From Aporhodopirellula rubra (GTDB lineage Bacteria > Planctomycetota > Planctomycetia > Pirellulales > Pirellulaceae), in assembly GCF_014192335.1 (NCBI RefSeq), contig NZ_JACHXU010000021.1, positions 62,001 through 126,000 on the forward strand: a DNA stretch of 64,000 nucleotides, in the 5' to 3' direction. How positions within the stretch are numbered: position 1 is the stretch's first letter; every line of letters begins with the position of its first letter. Under the pieces are notes generated by a model. It had not been told where the DNA came from. It did no database searches and saw only the letters and a program-made list of their open reading frames with translations. Positions 18,346-27,154 of this stretch are shown one piece after another. The position numbers and the translations under genes are program-made.

Positions 18346-18714
18346 ATGATGATGAAATTTTCAATGATGGCCCTGGCCCTGATGACTTGCTTTGCGGTCG
18401 CCGGCTGCGACGAAAGCGTTCTGGATGAACAGGCTGACCGCGTTCGCGACGTCTCGCAAGAGCAGGCGGACGGTGTCCGAGACATGACGCAGAACGCTGC
18501 CGAGGACATCCGTGAAGGCTCTCAGGAAAAGGCCGAGATGATTCGCGAACGCTACGACAATGCGTCTAACAACGCTGAAGCGAAAGCAGACGCGATCGAA
18601 GAGCAGGGCGAAGCTGCTGCGGACAAGATGGAAGACCGTGGCGAAGCCAAGGCGGACAACCTGGAAGAGTACGGCGAGCAAAAAGCTGATGCCTTGGAAG
18701 CTCGTGACGAATAG
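18346..18714 (+). CDS. Small lipoprotein with eight 11-residue amphipathic repeats
   Basis: 122 residues. A signal peptide ends in the lipobox AVAGC (acylated C21). The rest is a helical hendecad-repeat rod: EQADRVRDVSQ (28-38), EQADGVRDMTQ, NAAEDIREGSQ, EKAEMIRERYD (61-71), five spacer residues, then AEAKADAIEEQ (77-87), GEAAADKMEDR, GEAKADNLEEY and GEQKADALEAR (110-120). Highly acidic, without cysteine after the lipobox. The 11-residue period recalls apolipoprotein or LEA-type helices that bind membranes. It is probably anchored in the cell envelope. The first of three adjacent ATGs is given; 18349 or 18352 would suit the GGAAA ribosome site as well. Confidence 0.75.
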   Translation: MMMKFSMMALALMTCFAVAGCDESVLDEQADRVRDVSQEQADGVRDMTQNAAEDIREGSQEKAEMIRERYDNASNNAEAKADAIEEQGEAAADKMEDRGEAKADNLEEYGEQKADALEARDE

Positions 18715-18748
18715 ATCGCCGGCAGGAATACGTATTGCATTTTGGTCT

Positions 18749-18804
18749 AACCCGATCCCGCAAGGCTGACTTCCTGTTGGAAGACTCACAGCGGGTTTCG
18801 GGTT
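18749..18804. repeat. AACCCG-type imperfect hairpin
   Basis: AACCCGATCCCGC (18749-18761) pairs with GCGGGTTTCGGGTT (18791-18804) apart from a one-base bulge. It follows the lipoprotein stop by 35 bases. No T-run, so it is probably a dispersed 3'-end repeat; the AACCCGA start is shared with the hairpin at 53928. Confidence 0.55.
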
Positions 18805-18834
18805 GATCGACCTCCACTGTTTTGAGTTGGTCCA

Positions 18835-19959
18835 ATGATGAGTCCGCAGGCCGAGGAGACGTGGCGTGCTCAGTTGTCCAACCTTTTAATGCAGTGGGCT
18901 TCGCACGCCGACGACGTGGCGGATATCGCATCACGGCGGTTGCGTAGACGGTGGGGACGCAGTGGGATTCCGCAGATCCAAGCTTATACGGGGTATCGTT
19001 CTGACATCGGAACGCACGTAAGCGGTCGAGTGCTGAACAACCCCGTGGGCTCACCGGATTTTACCAGCAACGACTGGTGGGATAACCTCGTTGACAGTTA
19101 TCAGCGATTTGCGAGCGACGAGGTGCCCAACGTCGAACTTGAAGTGATTTTCAATGGGCAAGTCATCCGCTGCGAGAGCGACGAAGAAGGGTATTTTCAC
19201 GCAGTTGTTCCGGATGCTGGCAAGAACGATCCCCGACCATTCTGGTCCAAAGCCTTGATCCGCATCGTTGAACATGCGGATGTCGATCCAGATTCCTCGA
19301 CGACGATCGCCCGCGTTCTCACACCACTCAGCACTGCCGAATTCATGGTCATTAGCGATGTCGACGACACGATCATGCACACCGGTGCGACGGAATTGTT
19401 GACGATGGCGAAGTTAACGTTCTTCGCGAATGCAAAAGCGAGACTTCCTCTTCCGGGCGTGGCAGATCTTTATCAACGTTTGCAGCAGGGCGGAGAACGT
19501 TCACAAAAACTACGAAATCCCATTTTTTACGTTTCCAGTTCACCTTGGAATCTGTTTGATCTGCTCGAGGATTTTTTGGAGATCAATGGATTGCCTGACG
19601 GGCCGATACTGCTTCGCGACCTCGGGATCGACAAAGACAAATTTCTCGCCAGCGGTCACGATCACAAGCTTGAAAAGGTCCGCGCATTGATGCGTGACTA
19701 TCCAAGTTTGCCCGTGGTCCTCTTCGGTGACTCGGGGCAGGAAGACGCGAGGCTGTATGCACTCGCAGCAGCGGAGTTCGGTGAACGAATTCGAGCTATC
19801 TTCATTCGCGATGTTGACCCGGGAATCGCCACCCTATTCGACAACAACGTCGAGCCGTTTATACGGCATGCCGCGGCGGCCGGTGTGCCGATGTATCGAA
19901 TCGAGTCAAGCGATGAAGCCTCGGAGAGACTGAAGGCATTGAGGTTGCTACCAGAATAG
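18835..19959 (+). CDS. App1-like phosphatidate phosphatase (DUF2183)
   Basis: 374 residues. The C-terminal half carries the HAD-like App1 catalytic motif VISDVDDTIMHTG (D175, D177), SSSPWNLFDLLEDFLE as motif II, and VVLFGDSGQEDARLY as the last HAD motif. The N-terminal half (about 50-170) is a beta-rich domain containing GYRSDIGTHVSGRVL, present in bacterial App1 homologues. Predicted to remove phosphate from phosphatidic acid or a related lipid phosphate. No signal peptide or membrane segment is seen. Single gene, with short gaps on both sides. Confidence 0.88.
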   Translation: MMSPQAEETWRAQLSNLLMQWASHADDVADIASRRLRRRWGRSGIPQIQAYTGYRSDIGTHVSGRVLNNPVGSPDFTSNDWWDNLVDSYQRFASDEVPNVELEVIFNGQVIRCESDEEGYFHAVVPDAGKNDPRPFWSKALIRIVEHADVDPDSSTTIARVLTPLSTAEFMVISDVDDTIMHTGATELLTMAKLTFFANAKARLPLPGVADLYQRLQQGGERSQKLRNPIFYVSSSPWNLFDLLEDFLEINGLPDGPILLRDLGIDKDKFLASGHDHKLEKVRALMRDYPSLPVVLFGDSGQEDARLYALAAAEFGERIRAIFIRDVDPGIATLFDNNVEPFIRHAAAAGVPMYRIESSDEASERLKALRLLPE

Positions 19960-20119
19960 ACCACCACTACTAAAATCGTTCTTACCAAACTGCTCCGGCC
20001 AACCAGCGCGCCGACGGCTGAGTTCGCGGTGCTGGATCGAACTCCAAGGTTCAAAGAATGACAAAAAAGAACATCGCCGATGACAACGAGGACCAGCCGC
20101 TGTCGCCCAGAATGCACGG

Positions 20120-20824
20120 CTAGCCAAGTTCAAGTTGACGTTCTAAACGATGATCGAATTCAGAGAACAAGTTTAAGACGCTGGGACGCTCGAGAGCTTC
20201 CTGAACTCGACCTACGCTCGAGTTGAGTTGCAATGGCACATCGAGTTCTTTCCCGGAGGCGTTACCGGGGCGTGCGACAATTCTCGCCGAAGCCGTCGCA
20301 CTCGTCTTCCAGCCTTTCACTCCAGCAAGAGCGTCGCTGATCGCTGCCCGGACGACCCGCAGATCCATCCCCGCAAACGCGGATGCAAATGCAGCGTTCA
20401 CGACCGCTGGAGACGTGGTCGCTGTTTCAAATGTGCCGCTGCGAAGACAACGATCCAACGTTCGACCTAACAGAACCATACGCATCACTTCCAACGGAAC
20501 ACCCCGCACGGATGTGATGATGGATGTCAGTTTGCGAACGGGGAATAGCAGCAGTTTTAGCGGAGCCTTTACAACAACACCAACGCAGCCCGTCAACCAG
20601 CCGCTATTGACAGCGTAGAGTGGCTCCAGCGACTTCATGGTCTGTTTCGTGTCATGATTGGCAAGCGTCCGTGATACCACGAATCGCCTGCACCGATCTC
20701 GGACCAGATCGTCAACGAAGGGTACGGGGATGAATCGGGCGGACGCCGACACCAGCCCGGCAAGGATCCACTCGTGCATGAGTGAATCGGCGGCTTGGGA
20801 TGATCCATTTGTATGGTTTGGCAT
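20120..20824 (-). CDS. Conserved-looking hypothetical protein
   Basis: 234 residues, no recognised family. The N-terminus reads LMHEWILAGLVSASARFIPV followed by PFVDDLVRDRCRRFVVSRTL, resembling proteins with a membrane-proximal amphipathic segment; VGVVVKAPLKLLLFPVRK (about 80) is moderately hydrophobic, and TDLRVVRAAISDAL-like helices follow. The ATG at 20824 is used rather than a TTG two codons upstream. It lies alone between the App1 gene and the metallopeptidase gene, both in different transcripts or well spaced. Coding is supported by length and even amino-acid use. Confidence 0.65.
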   Translation of the reverse strand: MPNHTNGSSQAADSLMHEWILAGLVSASARFIPVPFVDDLVRDRCRRFVVSRTLANHDTKQTMKSLEPLYAVNSGWLTGCVGVVVKAPLKLLLFPVRKLTSIITSVRGVPLEVMRMVLLGRTLDRCLRSGTFETATTSPAVVNAAFASAFAGMDLRVVRAAISDALAGVKGWKTSATASARIVARPGNASGKELDVPLQLNSSVGRVQEALERPSVLNLFSEFDHRLERQLELG

Positions 20825-20878
20825 TGTCAAATTTCTTGGAATAAGAATTAAGTGGGCATTGCCTTAGGCCGGGTATTA

Positions 20879-21868
20879 CTACAAGTCGACGCGCAGCGAG
20901 TGAACGAACTGTAACTTGGGGACCACGGCGGGCACAAACACCTCGGGGACTAAATCCAATAATCCCATGTCGCGATTGAATTCGTTCGCCATCACGCCGA
21001 CCCTCGCGTAAGCTCGAATGAGGCCGTCAAATGTGTCGAGGTCCAAGTTTGTCACACCGAAGTGATTGGCGGTAGCGAGCACGGTGAGCATGTCGTGATA
21101 TGCGCCGAAAGTCTCGGCAAAGTCTTCCCAGGGATGCATCGACGCATAAGCGGACACGAATTTCGTCGGCCAGTCTGCGGGTGGTCCTTGGTCGTAGTAA
21201 CCCTGCATCGCTGTCGAATACTCTGGATTCCTCTCATTGCCAAATAGGTCGTGAAATTCTTCGCTGCGGTGGTCAAGGACGAGCCTTTCCCAAAAGTAGT
21301 GCCCTAGTTCGTGCCGTAGATGGCCAACCAGCGTTCGCTGGGGTTCACCAAAATTCACGCGAGCGATCTCACGGGCAACACTGTCGGCCTCGCGGATGTT
21401 GATCGTAATCCGACCTGCCTCGTGGCCGGTCATCACCGACACGCCAACGTCCGCCTTAAACTCAAACGATAAACGAGGCGTGCCATCGTCGATTGGAAAG
21501 CCACTACGCTCCATTGAGTACAGAACCCGCTGTTTCGCACGCTCGAGTCGTTTCCACAGGTCGATGTTGCCCGGCACACTCAAATCCGGCAGCACCGTCG
21601 TCAGACGGCAGTAATCGCACAACGGCGAGGACTCCGACGGGTCAAACAGAACCAGGCGATTGCAGATGCCATGTTCAACTGCGTTCTTGCATCGGGAATA
21701 TGCATTCGTGCAAGACTCTCGGCAACATTGCACGTCACCGGTCAAACCGACCTCCAGTGTCGTCAGCTCATCGCAACTCGGACACATCGCCACCGATGCG
21801 CCGCAGCTCAGGCAGCGATCATTGTGAAAGAACAGTTTGCTGCCGCACTGGCACAGGTATGTTTTCAA
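20879..21868 (-). CDS. Putative zinc-binding metallopeptidase with zinc-ribbon N-terminus
   Basis: 329 residues. Two zinc-ribbon-like Cys clusters at the N-terminus (CQC at 6-8, CLSCG at 19-23, CPSC at 29-32) and more Cys up to about 88, then a peptidase core with HELGH (H186, E187, H190) inside GHLRHELGHYFWERLVLDHR, and downstream acidic residues in PWEDFAETFGAYHD that could give the third zinc ligand. This is the layout of the putative zinc-binding metallopeptidase family (Peptidase_Mx type). Cytosolic: no signal peptide. The start seems to be TTG 21868. Its stop-start spacing to recQ (30 bases) suggests co-transcription. Confidence 0.87.
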   Translation of the reverse strand: MKTYLCQCGSKLFFHNDRCLSCGASVAMCPSCDELTTLEVGLTGDVQCCRESCTNAYSRCKNAVEHGICNRLVLFDPSESSPLCDYCRLTTVLPDLSVPGNIDLWKRLERAKQRVLYSMERSGFPIDDGTPRLSFEFKADVGVSVMTGHEAGRITINIREADSVAREIARVNFGEPQRTLVGHLRHELGHYFWERLVLDHRSEEFHDLFGNERNPEYSTAMQGYYDQGPPADWPTKFVSAYASMHPWEDFAETFGAYHDMLTVLATANHFGVTNLDLDTFDGLIRAYARVGVMANEFNRDMGLLDLVPEVFVPAVVPKLQFVHSLRVDL

Positions 21869-21898
21869 CGGTGACTTTGCTTTAGATGTGACAAGGAC

Positions 21899-23374
21899 TT
21901 ACGCGATCTGCGATAGGGTACCGCCGCACTGATCGCACCGGCATCCATCGACATCTTCCGCATCGTCGCCAAAGTAGGCTTGAAGTTGCTTCCAACGGCA
22001 CGTTGTCGATTCCGCGAACTCGACCATACGCTGGACGGCAACCCTGCGATCTTCGCAACGTGCCTCGGTTGCGAGGGCCAACAGATCCGCCGCGTCGTAA
22101 TCGAGCGTTTGCTCCAGGACGCGCCACCGTCCACGTCCCGCCGGTGCGACAATACCGCGTGACGCCAACAAGTGAAAGCTGTTTCGTAGCTGCGTTGGAC
22201 CCAGAGGGCTAATCGGCTTCAAGTCGCCGACGGCGACCGTTTGGTCATCGTCACCAAAACGCTCGACGCCGCTGACTAGCGTGTGATGGGCGGTAATCAG
22301 CAGCGATGATTCGGTACCGCCGCCAGCGAACATGCGTTGTAAATCAAGATCGTTGCGGTCGTAGATCAGCGTGCACCGCGCGATGTTTCCATCGCGACCG
22401 GCGCGGCCGACTTCCTGATAGTAGGCCTCAAGCGAACCCGGTAACTTGTAATGAATGACCTGACGGATGTCAGATTTGTCGATTCCCAGACCAAATGCAT
22501 TGGTGGCAAAGATGACAGACGGTTTTCCATTCATAAATTCGTTCTGGGCAGACTCGCGGTCCGCTTTCCGCATCTTCCCGTGATAGCACAAGCCGTCAAA
22601 CTTCGCGGCCAGAGACTCCGCGATCTTCGTGGTCGCACAGTACACGATTGCCGGTTCAGTACGTTCCAATTCGCCTTCGATCTTGAGTGCCCGTTGCAGC
22701 AAAGACAACTTCTCGTCGGCCGAGTGGCTGCGGCACACTTGCAGCTTCAGGTTCGTGCGAACCACGCCACTCCGGACGACCGCAGGATTAGAAAGCTGAA
22801 GTGTTTTCCTAATTTCATCGAGCGTTTTCTCGCCGGCAGTGGCTGTCAATGCGATCACGGCTGGATGGTATTTTCCTTCGGACAACTTGCCACGAACGTA
22901 CGGCAATGCCAGATAATCCGGTCGAAAGTCGTGTCCCCATTGGCTGACGCAATGTGCCTCGTCGACAACGATCAAGCCGACGCCGACCTCCGCTAACAGA
23001 TCGCAGATGTCGCTACGTTGAAGCCGTTCCGGCGTCGTGAGCACAAACTCAATCTTACCACTGCGGACCTGGTCTCGTGCGTCGGCAATCTGTTTACGTG
23101 TCCGTGTACTGTTCAAAATAACGGTCGGCAATCCGAGTGCCTCAAGATGATCGGCTTGATCTTTGGCGAGTGAGATCAACGGGCTGACCACCAAAGTTGC
23201 ACCTTCACGGACCATGGCAGGCAACTGGTAGCACAGGCTCTTCCCCGATCCAGTCGGTAAGACCGCAATGGTATCGCGTCCGGCGATGATAGCCTCGCAA
23301 GTTTCCCGCTGGCCCGGACGAAACTCGTCAAGGTGAAATGTATCGTGGAGCAGTTCGGTGATCAGATCTGTCAT
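21899..23374 (-). CDS. RecQ-family ATP-dependent DNA helicase
   Basis: 491 residues. Superfamily 2 helicase motifs are in order: FRPGQRETCEAIIAGRDTIA (motif 0), VLPTGSGKSLCYQLP (Walker A), VVVDEAHCVSQWGHDFRPDY (DEAH plus the RecQ aromatic loop), LTATAG (III), ATNAFGLGIDKSDIRQVIHY (V) and QEVGRAGRDG (VI). A RecQ zinc-binding region follows with CRWKQLQAYFGDD and CRCDQCGG at the very end. The HRDC domain of full-length RecQ is missing, a common short form. It unwinds DNA 3' to 5' during repair. A strong terminator at 23452-23485 separates it from the PRC-barrel gene upstream. Confidence 0.9.
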   Translation of the reverse strand: MTDLITELLHDTFHLDEFRPGQRETCEAIIAGRDTIAVLPTGSGKSLCYQLPAMVREGATLVVSPLISLAKDQADHLEALGLPTVILNSTRTRKQIADARDQVRSGKIEFVLTTPERLQRSDICDLLAEVGVGLIVVDEAHCVSQWGHDFRPDYLALPYVRGKLSEGKYHPAVIALTATAGEKTLDEIRKTLQLSNPAVVRSGVVRTNLKLQVCRSHSADEKLSLLQRALKIEGELERTEPAIVYCATTKIAESLAAKFDGLCYHGKMRKADRESAQNEFMNGKPSVIFATNAFGLGIDKSDIRQVIHYKLPGSLEAYYQEVGRAGRDGNIARCTLIYDRNDLDLQRMFAGGGTESSLLITAHHTLVSGVERFGDDDQTVAVGDLKPISPLGPTQLRNSFHLLASRGIVAPAGRGRWRVLEQTLDYDAADLLALATEARCEDRRVAVQRMVEFAESTTCRWKQLQAYFGDDAEDVDGCRCDQCGGTLSQIA

Positions 23375-23451
23375 GGAGGCGATTACTTGATGAGGATGGG
23401 TCGGTGAGGTTGGTCGACACGACGCACTTCCACGCCGTTGAATCGACGATC

Positions 23452-23485
23452 AAAAAAAGCCGCCTCGCGTTCAAACGAGGCAGCT
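23452..23485 (-). terminator. Intrinsic terminator after the PRC-barrel gene
   Basis: On the minus strand AGCTGCCTCG pairs with CGAGGCGGCT (one mismatch) over an eight-base loop, followed by seven T. It lies 30 bases beyond the PRC-barrel stop and upstream of recQ. Confidence 0.9.
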
Positions 23486-23515
23486 GATTTTGCCGGAACA
23501 GTCTCCGAATTGAAA

Positions 23516-24046
23516 CTATTGTTGGATGTCGTGATGAACACCCGACTGGGAATGGACACCGTCTTTGACGTTGTACATCTTGTTCAGCCCCGCCATGAAC
23601 TGCTTGTCCGCGGCAGCGGGCCAACGATCCTGATTAAATCCCTTCGCGTTTTCGAGCTGTTGCTTGGTTACGTCGAGGCACATGTGGTAATCGTCGCCGT
23701 CTTGCTCCTTCGTGCATTTGAACGCCTTGAACGGAACGGCAAACAGAGAATCGCCCAGCCCCAGCATGCCTCCGTAGGAGACCGCGACGTAAGCAATTTT
23801 GCCCGTTGACGCATCCATCACAACATCGTTGATTTCGCCGATGCTTTCTTCCGCTTTATTGTAGATGTTCTGCCCGATCAACTGGCTGGCACGAATTTGA
23901 CCACTCGCCGTCACATCGTCCAAAGTGCCGACGTTAGACCCGGACGTGTGGCCGACTTGGTGTTCATCAGCATTGACGGGAGCAAGCCCGGTGAAGCCGA
24001 AGGTGGCGATCGAACAAATAGCGAGGCTGCGCGTGAAACGTTTCAT
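23516..24046 (-). CDS. Exported PRC-barrel domain protein
   Basis: 176 residues. A signal peptide (MKRFTRSLAICSIATFGFTG...) is cut near VNA, residue 26. A PRC-barrel at about 52-120 shows ASQLIGQNIYNKAEESIGEI then NDVVMDASTGKIAYVAVSYG and a FAVPFKAF end, as in stress-induced planctomycete and proteobacterial PRC proteins. The tail is charged and has QFMAGLNKMYNVKDG. ATG 24046 is used because AGGAGA lies about nine bases before it. Function unknown; PRC barrels mediate protein or RNA contacts and are often linked to envelope stress. Monocistronic, ending at a strong terminator. Confidence 0.86.
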   Translation of the reverse strand: MKRFTRSLAICSIATFGFTGLAPVNADEHQVGHTSGSNVGTLDDVTASGQIRASQLIGQNIYNKAEESIGEINDVVMDASTGKIAYVAVSYGGMLGLGDSLFAVPFKAFKCTKEQDGDDYHMCLDVTKQQLENAKGFNQDRWPAAADKQFMAGLNKMYNVKDGVHSQSGVHHDIQQ

Positions 24047-24252
24047 CGTAGAGGTCTCCTGAGACGTAAAAAGTAGGGCTGCGAATGCGAACCCTTTCAA
24101 GAATGGATTCGCAACGCAAAGGGTGTGCCGCAACGGATCAAATTGGAGACTTGCCGCCCGCTGCACCGAACACCTCGGCAGTTGCATAACTCGCCTCAGG
24201 ACTGGCGATCCATCCAAAGTGCTACACGCGTTCGAAGGGATGCCCGCGCCGC

Positions 24253-24534
24253 TCAAGCAGAGTTCTCTTCACCGATATTGTCGGAGGCGTAGTGTGAAAT
24301 CGAACCTGAGGTCCGCGGGGACCAGGTTGGTCCCGCAGCGACCGCGTTGACGCCGATCCCTTTCTCAATCACCAACTTCGCTGACCGTTGTGCTATGCCT
24401 AGCACTGATTGCTTGAACGTCGCGTACGGCAGCAGTCGCCATCGCGATTTAAATATGGACCGAGAGTTACCGGCCCGTTCACGGATTGTTTGCAGTCCAT
24501 TACCTCGACAATAGGCAACAGAATGAGCTCGCAA
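24253..24534 (-). pseudogene. Short-chain dehydrogenase remnant
   Basis: The frame encodes YATFKQSVLGIAQRSAKLVI then EKGIGVNAVAAGPTWSP, matching the YxxxK active-site helix and the NAVAPGP motif of YghA-like SDR oxidoreductases, with K present and Y in place. What should follow the PGPTWSP motif turns into unrelated sequence, and the Rossmann N-terminus is not found upstream in any frame. It is therefore a decayed C-terminal fragment of about 60 residues. Confidence 0.6.
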
Positions 24535-25023
24535 AATCTCGGCAGAAGATGAATCGCCTTCCCAGCGACAGATGGCCTTAAGCGAGTGGATCTGACGAAT
24601 CCGCAGGACGCGATATACGTGAACTTCGTTTGGAACGTGTTCAAGCAGCCATGGCCGTCGCCGCGGACTGTCACGGATCGTGGTTCTGCTTCATGCGCCA
24701 AGGCTGTCAAAGAGATTGCCGGAGGCAGTCAAACCAAGCAAATAATTCGAGCCGCGAAGTTGGCGTACATCTCGCCGACCGATCGTACACCAGTGGTACC
24801 GTCAGTGTCGGCGTAGCTCAACTGGTTTGGATGCTAACCGTCCTAAGTGGTCGACCGGAGGACAAAACCATCTACCCAGGGGCTTTGTTAGTGCGATTTA
24901 GCCGCCTCCTTGAGAAAAACTTACACCCCCAGATTGATTGGCACGGCAATCGCATGAACGTGGTTACCGCCGACCGATGAATTCCATTGATTGGCTAATT
25001 ACCGTTTACTCTTGGAGATAGTC
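24535..25023. other. Gap, probably decayed sequence plus DUF1328 promoter
   Basis: About 490 bases without a supported gene. The first part may contain more of the SDR remnant (an out-of-frame stretch reads LNTFQTKFTY, weakly SDR-like). The last 100 bases should hold the promoter for the DUF1328 gene. Confidence 0.4.
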
Positions 25024-25191
25024 ATGTTGGGTTGGGCACTTACCTTTTTGGTGATCGCGTTAATTGCTGGCGTCCTCGGCTTCGGCGTGATCGCCGGCAC
25101 CGCCGCTACCATAGCGAAGATCTGTTTTATCGTATTTCTGGTCTTGTTCGTGATCGGCTTGGTGATGGGACGTCGCGGACGAATCGTCTGA
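25024..25191 (+). CDS. DUF1328 small membrane protein
   Basis: 55 residues with two transmembrane helices ([20 protein letters not shown] and [19 protein letters not shown]) and a basic tail, matching the DUF1328/YtjA family. ATG 25024 is chosen for GGAG seven bases before it and because family members begin MLxWAL. Members are induced in envelope or general stress; the function is unknown. Confidence 0.88.
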   Translation: MLGWALTFLVIALIAGVLGFGVIAGTAATIAKICFIVFLVLFVIGLVMGRRGRIV

Positions 25192-25198
25192 ACGAGCG

Positions 25199-25324
25199 TC
25201 AATGACGATCATCTTCCATCTTCATTTCGAGCGTGCGGAAGCGATTCCGCACTTGCTTGACCGGGTACCGCTGCACATCAGCGGCTTTCTCTTGGGCAGT
25301 GAAGGTTTGTCGCGATCGTGTCAT
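25199..25324 (-). pseudogene. IS orfA-like fragment
   Basis: 41-codon frame MTRSRQTFTAQEKAADVQRY..., with GAGG eight bases before the ATG. FTAQEKAADVQRYPVKQV resembles the start of IS3/IS66-type transposase OrfA helix-turn-helix domains (FTAEEKAxxVxRxLxxxVPV). The rest of the helix-turn-helix is lost. Probably a remnant. Confidence 0.4.
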
Positions 25325-25627
25325 CTCGAAGTCCTCATTCGGACTTTAGAAGAACTCGACCGACAAAGATCTCCAGATTCAGCTGAACCAAAACACCGTC
25401 CATGTGGAGGGTGTCGCGGACAATGATGGAAAAATTATCTGTCCTGAATGTCGTCATCTAGTTTACGGGAGCGTTGGGATGGGGGCACGGCTCCTTAGGC
25501 ACGTTGCATGCCGCGGATCGTTTTGGCTCGACATCTGCAATGCAGTGGCAGTACTGCGAGCATTCATGCCTTGACCAGTCGCTCTGATTAGCGCTGGTCT
25601 GAAAAGTACGATCAATCGGAACCCTCT
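25325..25627. other. Gap before the photolyase pair
   Basis: 303 bases without a complete gene. A plus-strand frame around 25375-25475 encodes NTVHVEGVADNDGKIICPEC, which looks protein-like but has no start and no ribosome site. The photolyase promoter should lie in the last 100 bases. Confidence 0.35.
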
Positions 25628-27154
25628 GTGAACGAACCAAACGCACCACCCGTTGTCTGGTGGCTTAAGAAAGACTTTCGGTTGCGTGATAATCACGCGT
25701 TGTCTTTCGCACTTAAAACAGGTAGCCCAGTGCTCGCGTTGTTCGTCATCGAACCGCAAACGTTGTCTGCTCCCGAAACGTCAGCGATGCACGTCGCCGC
25801 TTGGGTAGAGGCGACCAAACATTTGCACGCGGCAATCCGGGCCGCTGGCGGCGATCTTTTGATTTTGCGCGAGGATGTACTGAAGGCGTTCGCGTTGCTG
25901 CATTCGCAAACCAAATTCGAGCGGTTGGTTAGCCACGAAGAAATTGGCGAACTACGAACCTATCGACGAGACATTGCAGTCGGCCAGTGGTGTAGGTCAC
26001 GCGGTGTTGAATGGATTGAGCTGAGACAGACGGGCGTGTTCCGTCGATTGAAGAATCGTGACCAGCGATCCAAACTCTGGAAGTCGTTTATGGAAATGCC
26101 GGCGGTGGAACTACCAAAGGCGAGCGAGTTGTCCCGTCTAATCGTCCCCGAAGTTGTTTCTAGGCTGCCTGCCGTTGCGATCAAACGTCTTTCAGTCAAG
26201 TCGCTCGGCCTTGAACTTTCGCCCGCCCAGGCACGATATCGTCAACGTGTCAGCGAAGAGGATGCGATAGACACCCTCGACACTTTCTTGACTCAGCGAG
26301 GGATGAATTACAGCAGCGAGATTAGTTCGCCCAATACCGCGTTTTCGTCAGGCTCTCGACTCTCGGTTCACTTGGCGTGGGGGACCATCAGCCCTCGATA
26401 CGTCTATCAACAAGTCAATCGTCAAATGGAAGTCCTCAAGGACTCCGACGATCCCAACGCAGGTCGCTGGCGTCGCTCATTGAACGCCTTCAAAGCGAGG
26501 ATGAACTGGCGAGATCACTTTATTCAGCGACTAGAAACCGAACCACAGATGGAACAGGTCGCCTTGAACGCCGCCTACGATCAGCTTCCCAAGCCGAGCG
26601 ACCCAAAAATACTAGAAGCGTGGGTCAAGGGGGAAACCGGGCTGCCGCTCGTTGATGCTTGCATTCGGTGTGCTCAAACCACTGGCTTTCTAAACTTTCG
26701 CATGCGGTGCATGATCACCTCCGTCGCGTGCCATGCTTTGCGGCTGAGTTGGCGAGACATTCATGTTCCAATGGCACGGTGGTGGGCCGACTACGAGCCG
26801 GGAATCCACCTCGCGCAGTTGCAGATGCAGGCAGGAGTGGTCGGCATCAACACGCTACGAACCTACAACCCGGCCAAACAAATCGCCGATCAAGATCCCG
26901 ACGCGAAGTTTATACGACGCTGGTTACCCGAACTCAAGAAAGTTGACGTCGAGACCATCATCGACCACCAAGACAACCCGACGCCCCTCTACATTCGGCC
27001 GATTGTCAACTGGCGAGAAAGCACAACGGCGATGCGAGCGGACTATTACGCGATTCGACGAATGCCCGAGACCAAAAAGTTAGCCGAGGCGGTGCTGGCC
27101 AAGCACGGTTCACGCAAGAAACCGTCGAAACGTCGAAAGGCCGCTGTGAAATGA
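25628..27154 (+). CDS. Cryptochrome/photolyase family protein (class I-like)
   Basis: 508 residues. N-terminal photolyase domain begins VVWWLKKDFRLRDNHALSFA, the antenna-binding Rossmann-like fold at about 8-140. The FAD-binding helical domain spans about 200-470: GSRLSVHLAWGTISPRYVYQ, FKARMNWRDHFIQRLETEP, NFRMRCMITSVACHALRLSW, and ARWWADYEPGIHLAQLQMQAG. Repairs UV pyrimidine dimers using blue light and reduced flavin, or acts as a cryptochrome. The start is GTG 25628. The C-terminus is lysine- and arginine-rich. Its last four bases overlap the next photolyase gene as ATGA, so the two are translationally coupled. Confidence 0.87.
   Translation: MNEPNAPPVVWWLKKDFRLRDNHALSFALKTGSPVLALFVIEPQTLSAPETSAMHVAAWVEATKHLHAAIRAAGGDLLILREDVLKAFALLHSQTKFERLVSHEEIGELRTYRRDIAVGQWCRSRGVEWIELRQTGVFRRLKNRDQRSKLWKSFMEMPAVELPKASELSRLIVPEVVSRLPAVAIKRLSVKSLGLELSPAQARYRQRVSEEDAIDTLDTFLTQRGMNYSSEISSPNTAFSSGSRLSVHLAWGTISPRYVYQQVNRQMEVLKDSDDPNAGRWRRSLNAFKARMNWRDHFIQRLETEPQMEQVALNAAYDQLPKPSDPKILEAWVKGETGLPLVDACIRCAQTTGFLNFRMRCMITSVACHALRLSWRDIHVPMARWWADYEPGIHLAQLQMQAGVVGINTLRTYNPAKQIADQDPDAKFIRRWLPELKKVDVETIIDHQDNPTPLYIRPIVNWRESTTAMRADYYAIRRMPETKKLAEAVLAKHGSRKKPSKRRKAAVK

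Noticed and set aside
20120..20618. Plus-strand frame 20223-20618 as a gene
   Set aside because: It is antisense to the minus-strand 234-residue frame, which has the better composition and spacing.
21899..23374. Part of a defence island because of RecQ and a metallopeptidase
   Set aside because: No nuclease, toxin or other defence gene is adjacent; RecQ motifs are those of the housekeeping short form.
25202..25426. 74-residue plus-strand frame after DUF1328
   Set aside because: Overlaps the better IS-orfA-like minus frame and shows no family; the protein-like piece around 25375-25475 is in another frame with no start.
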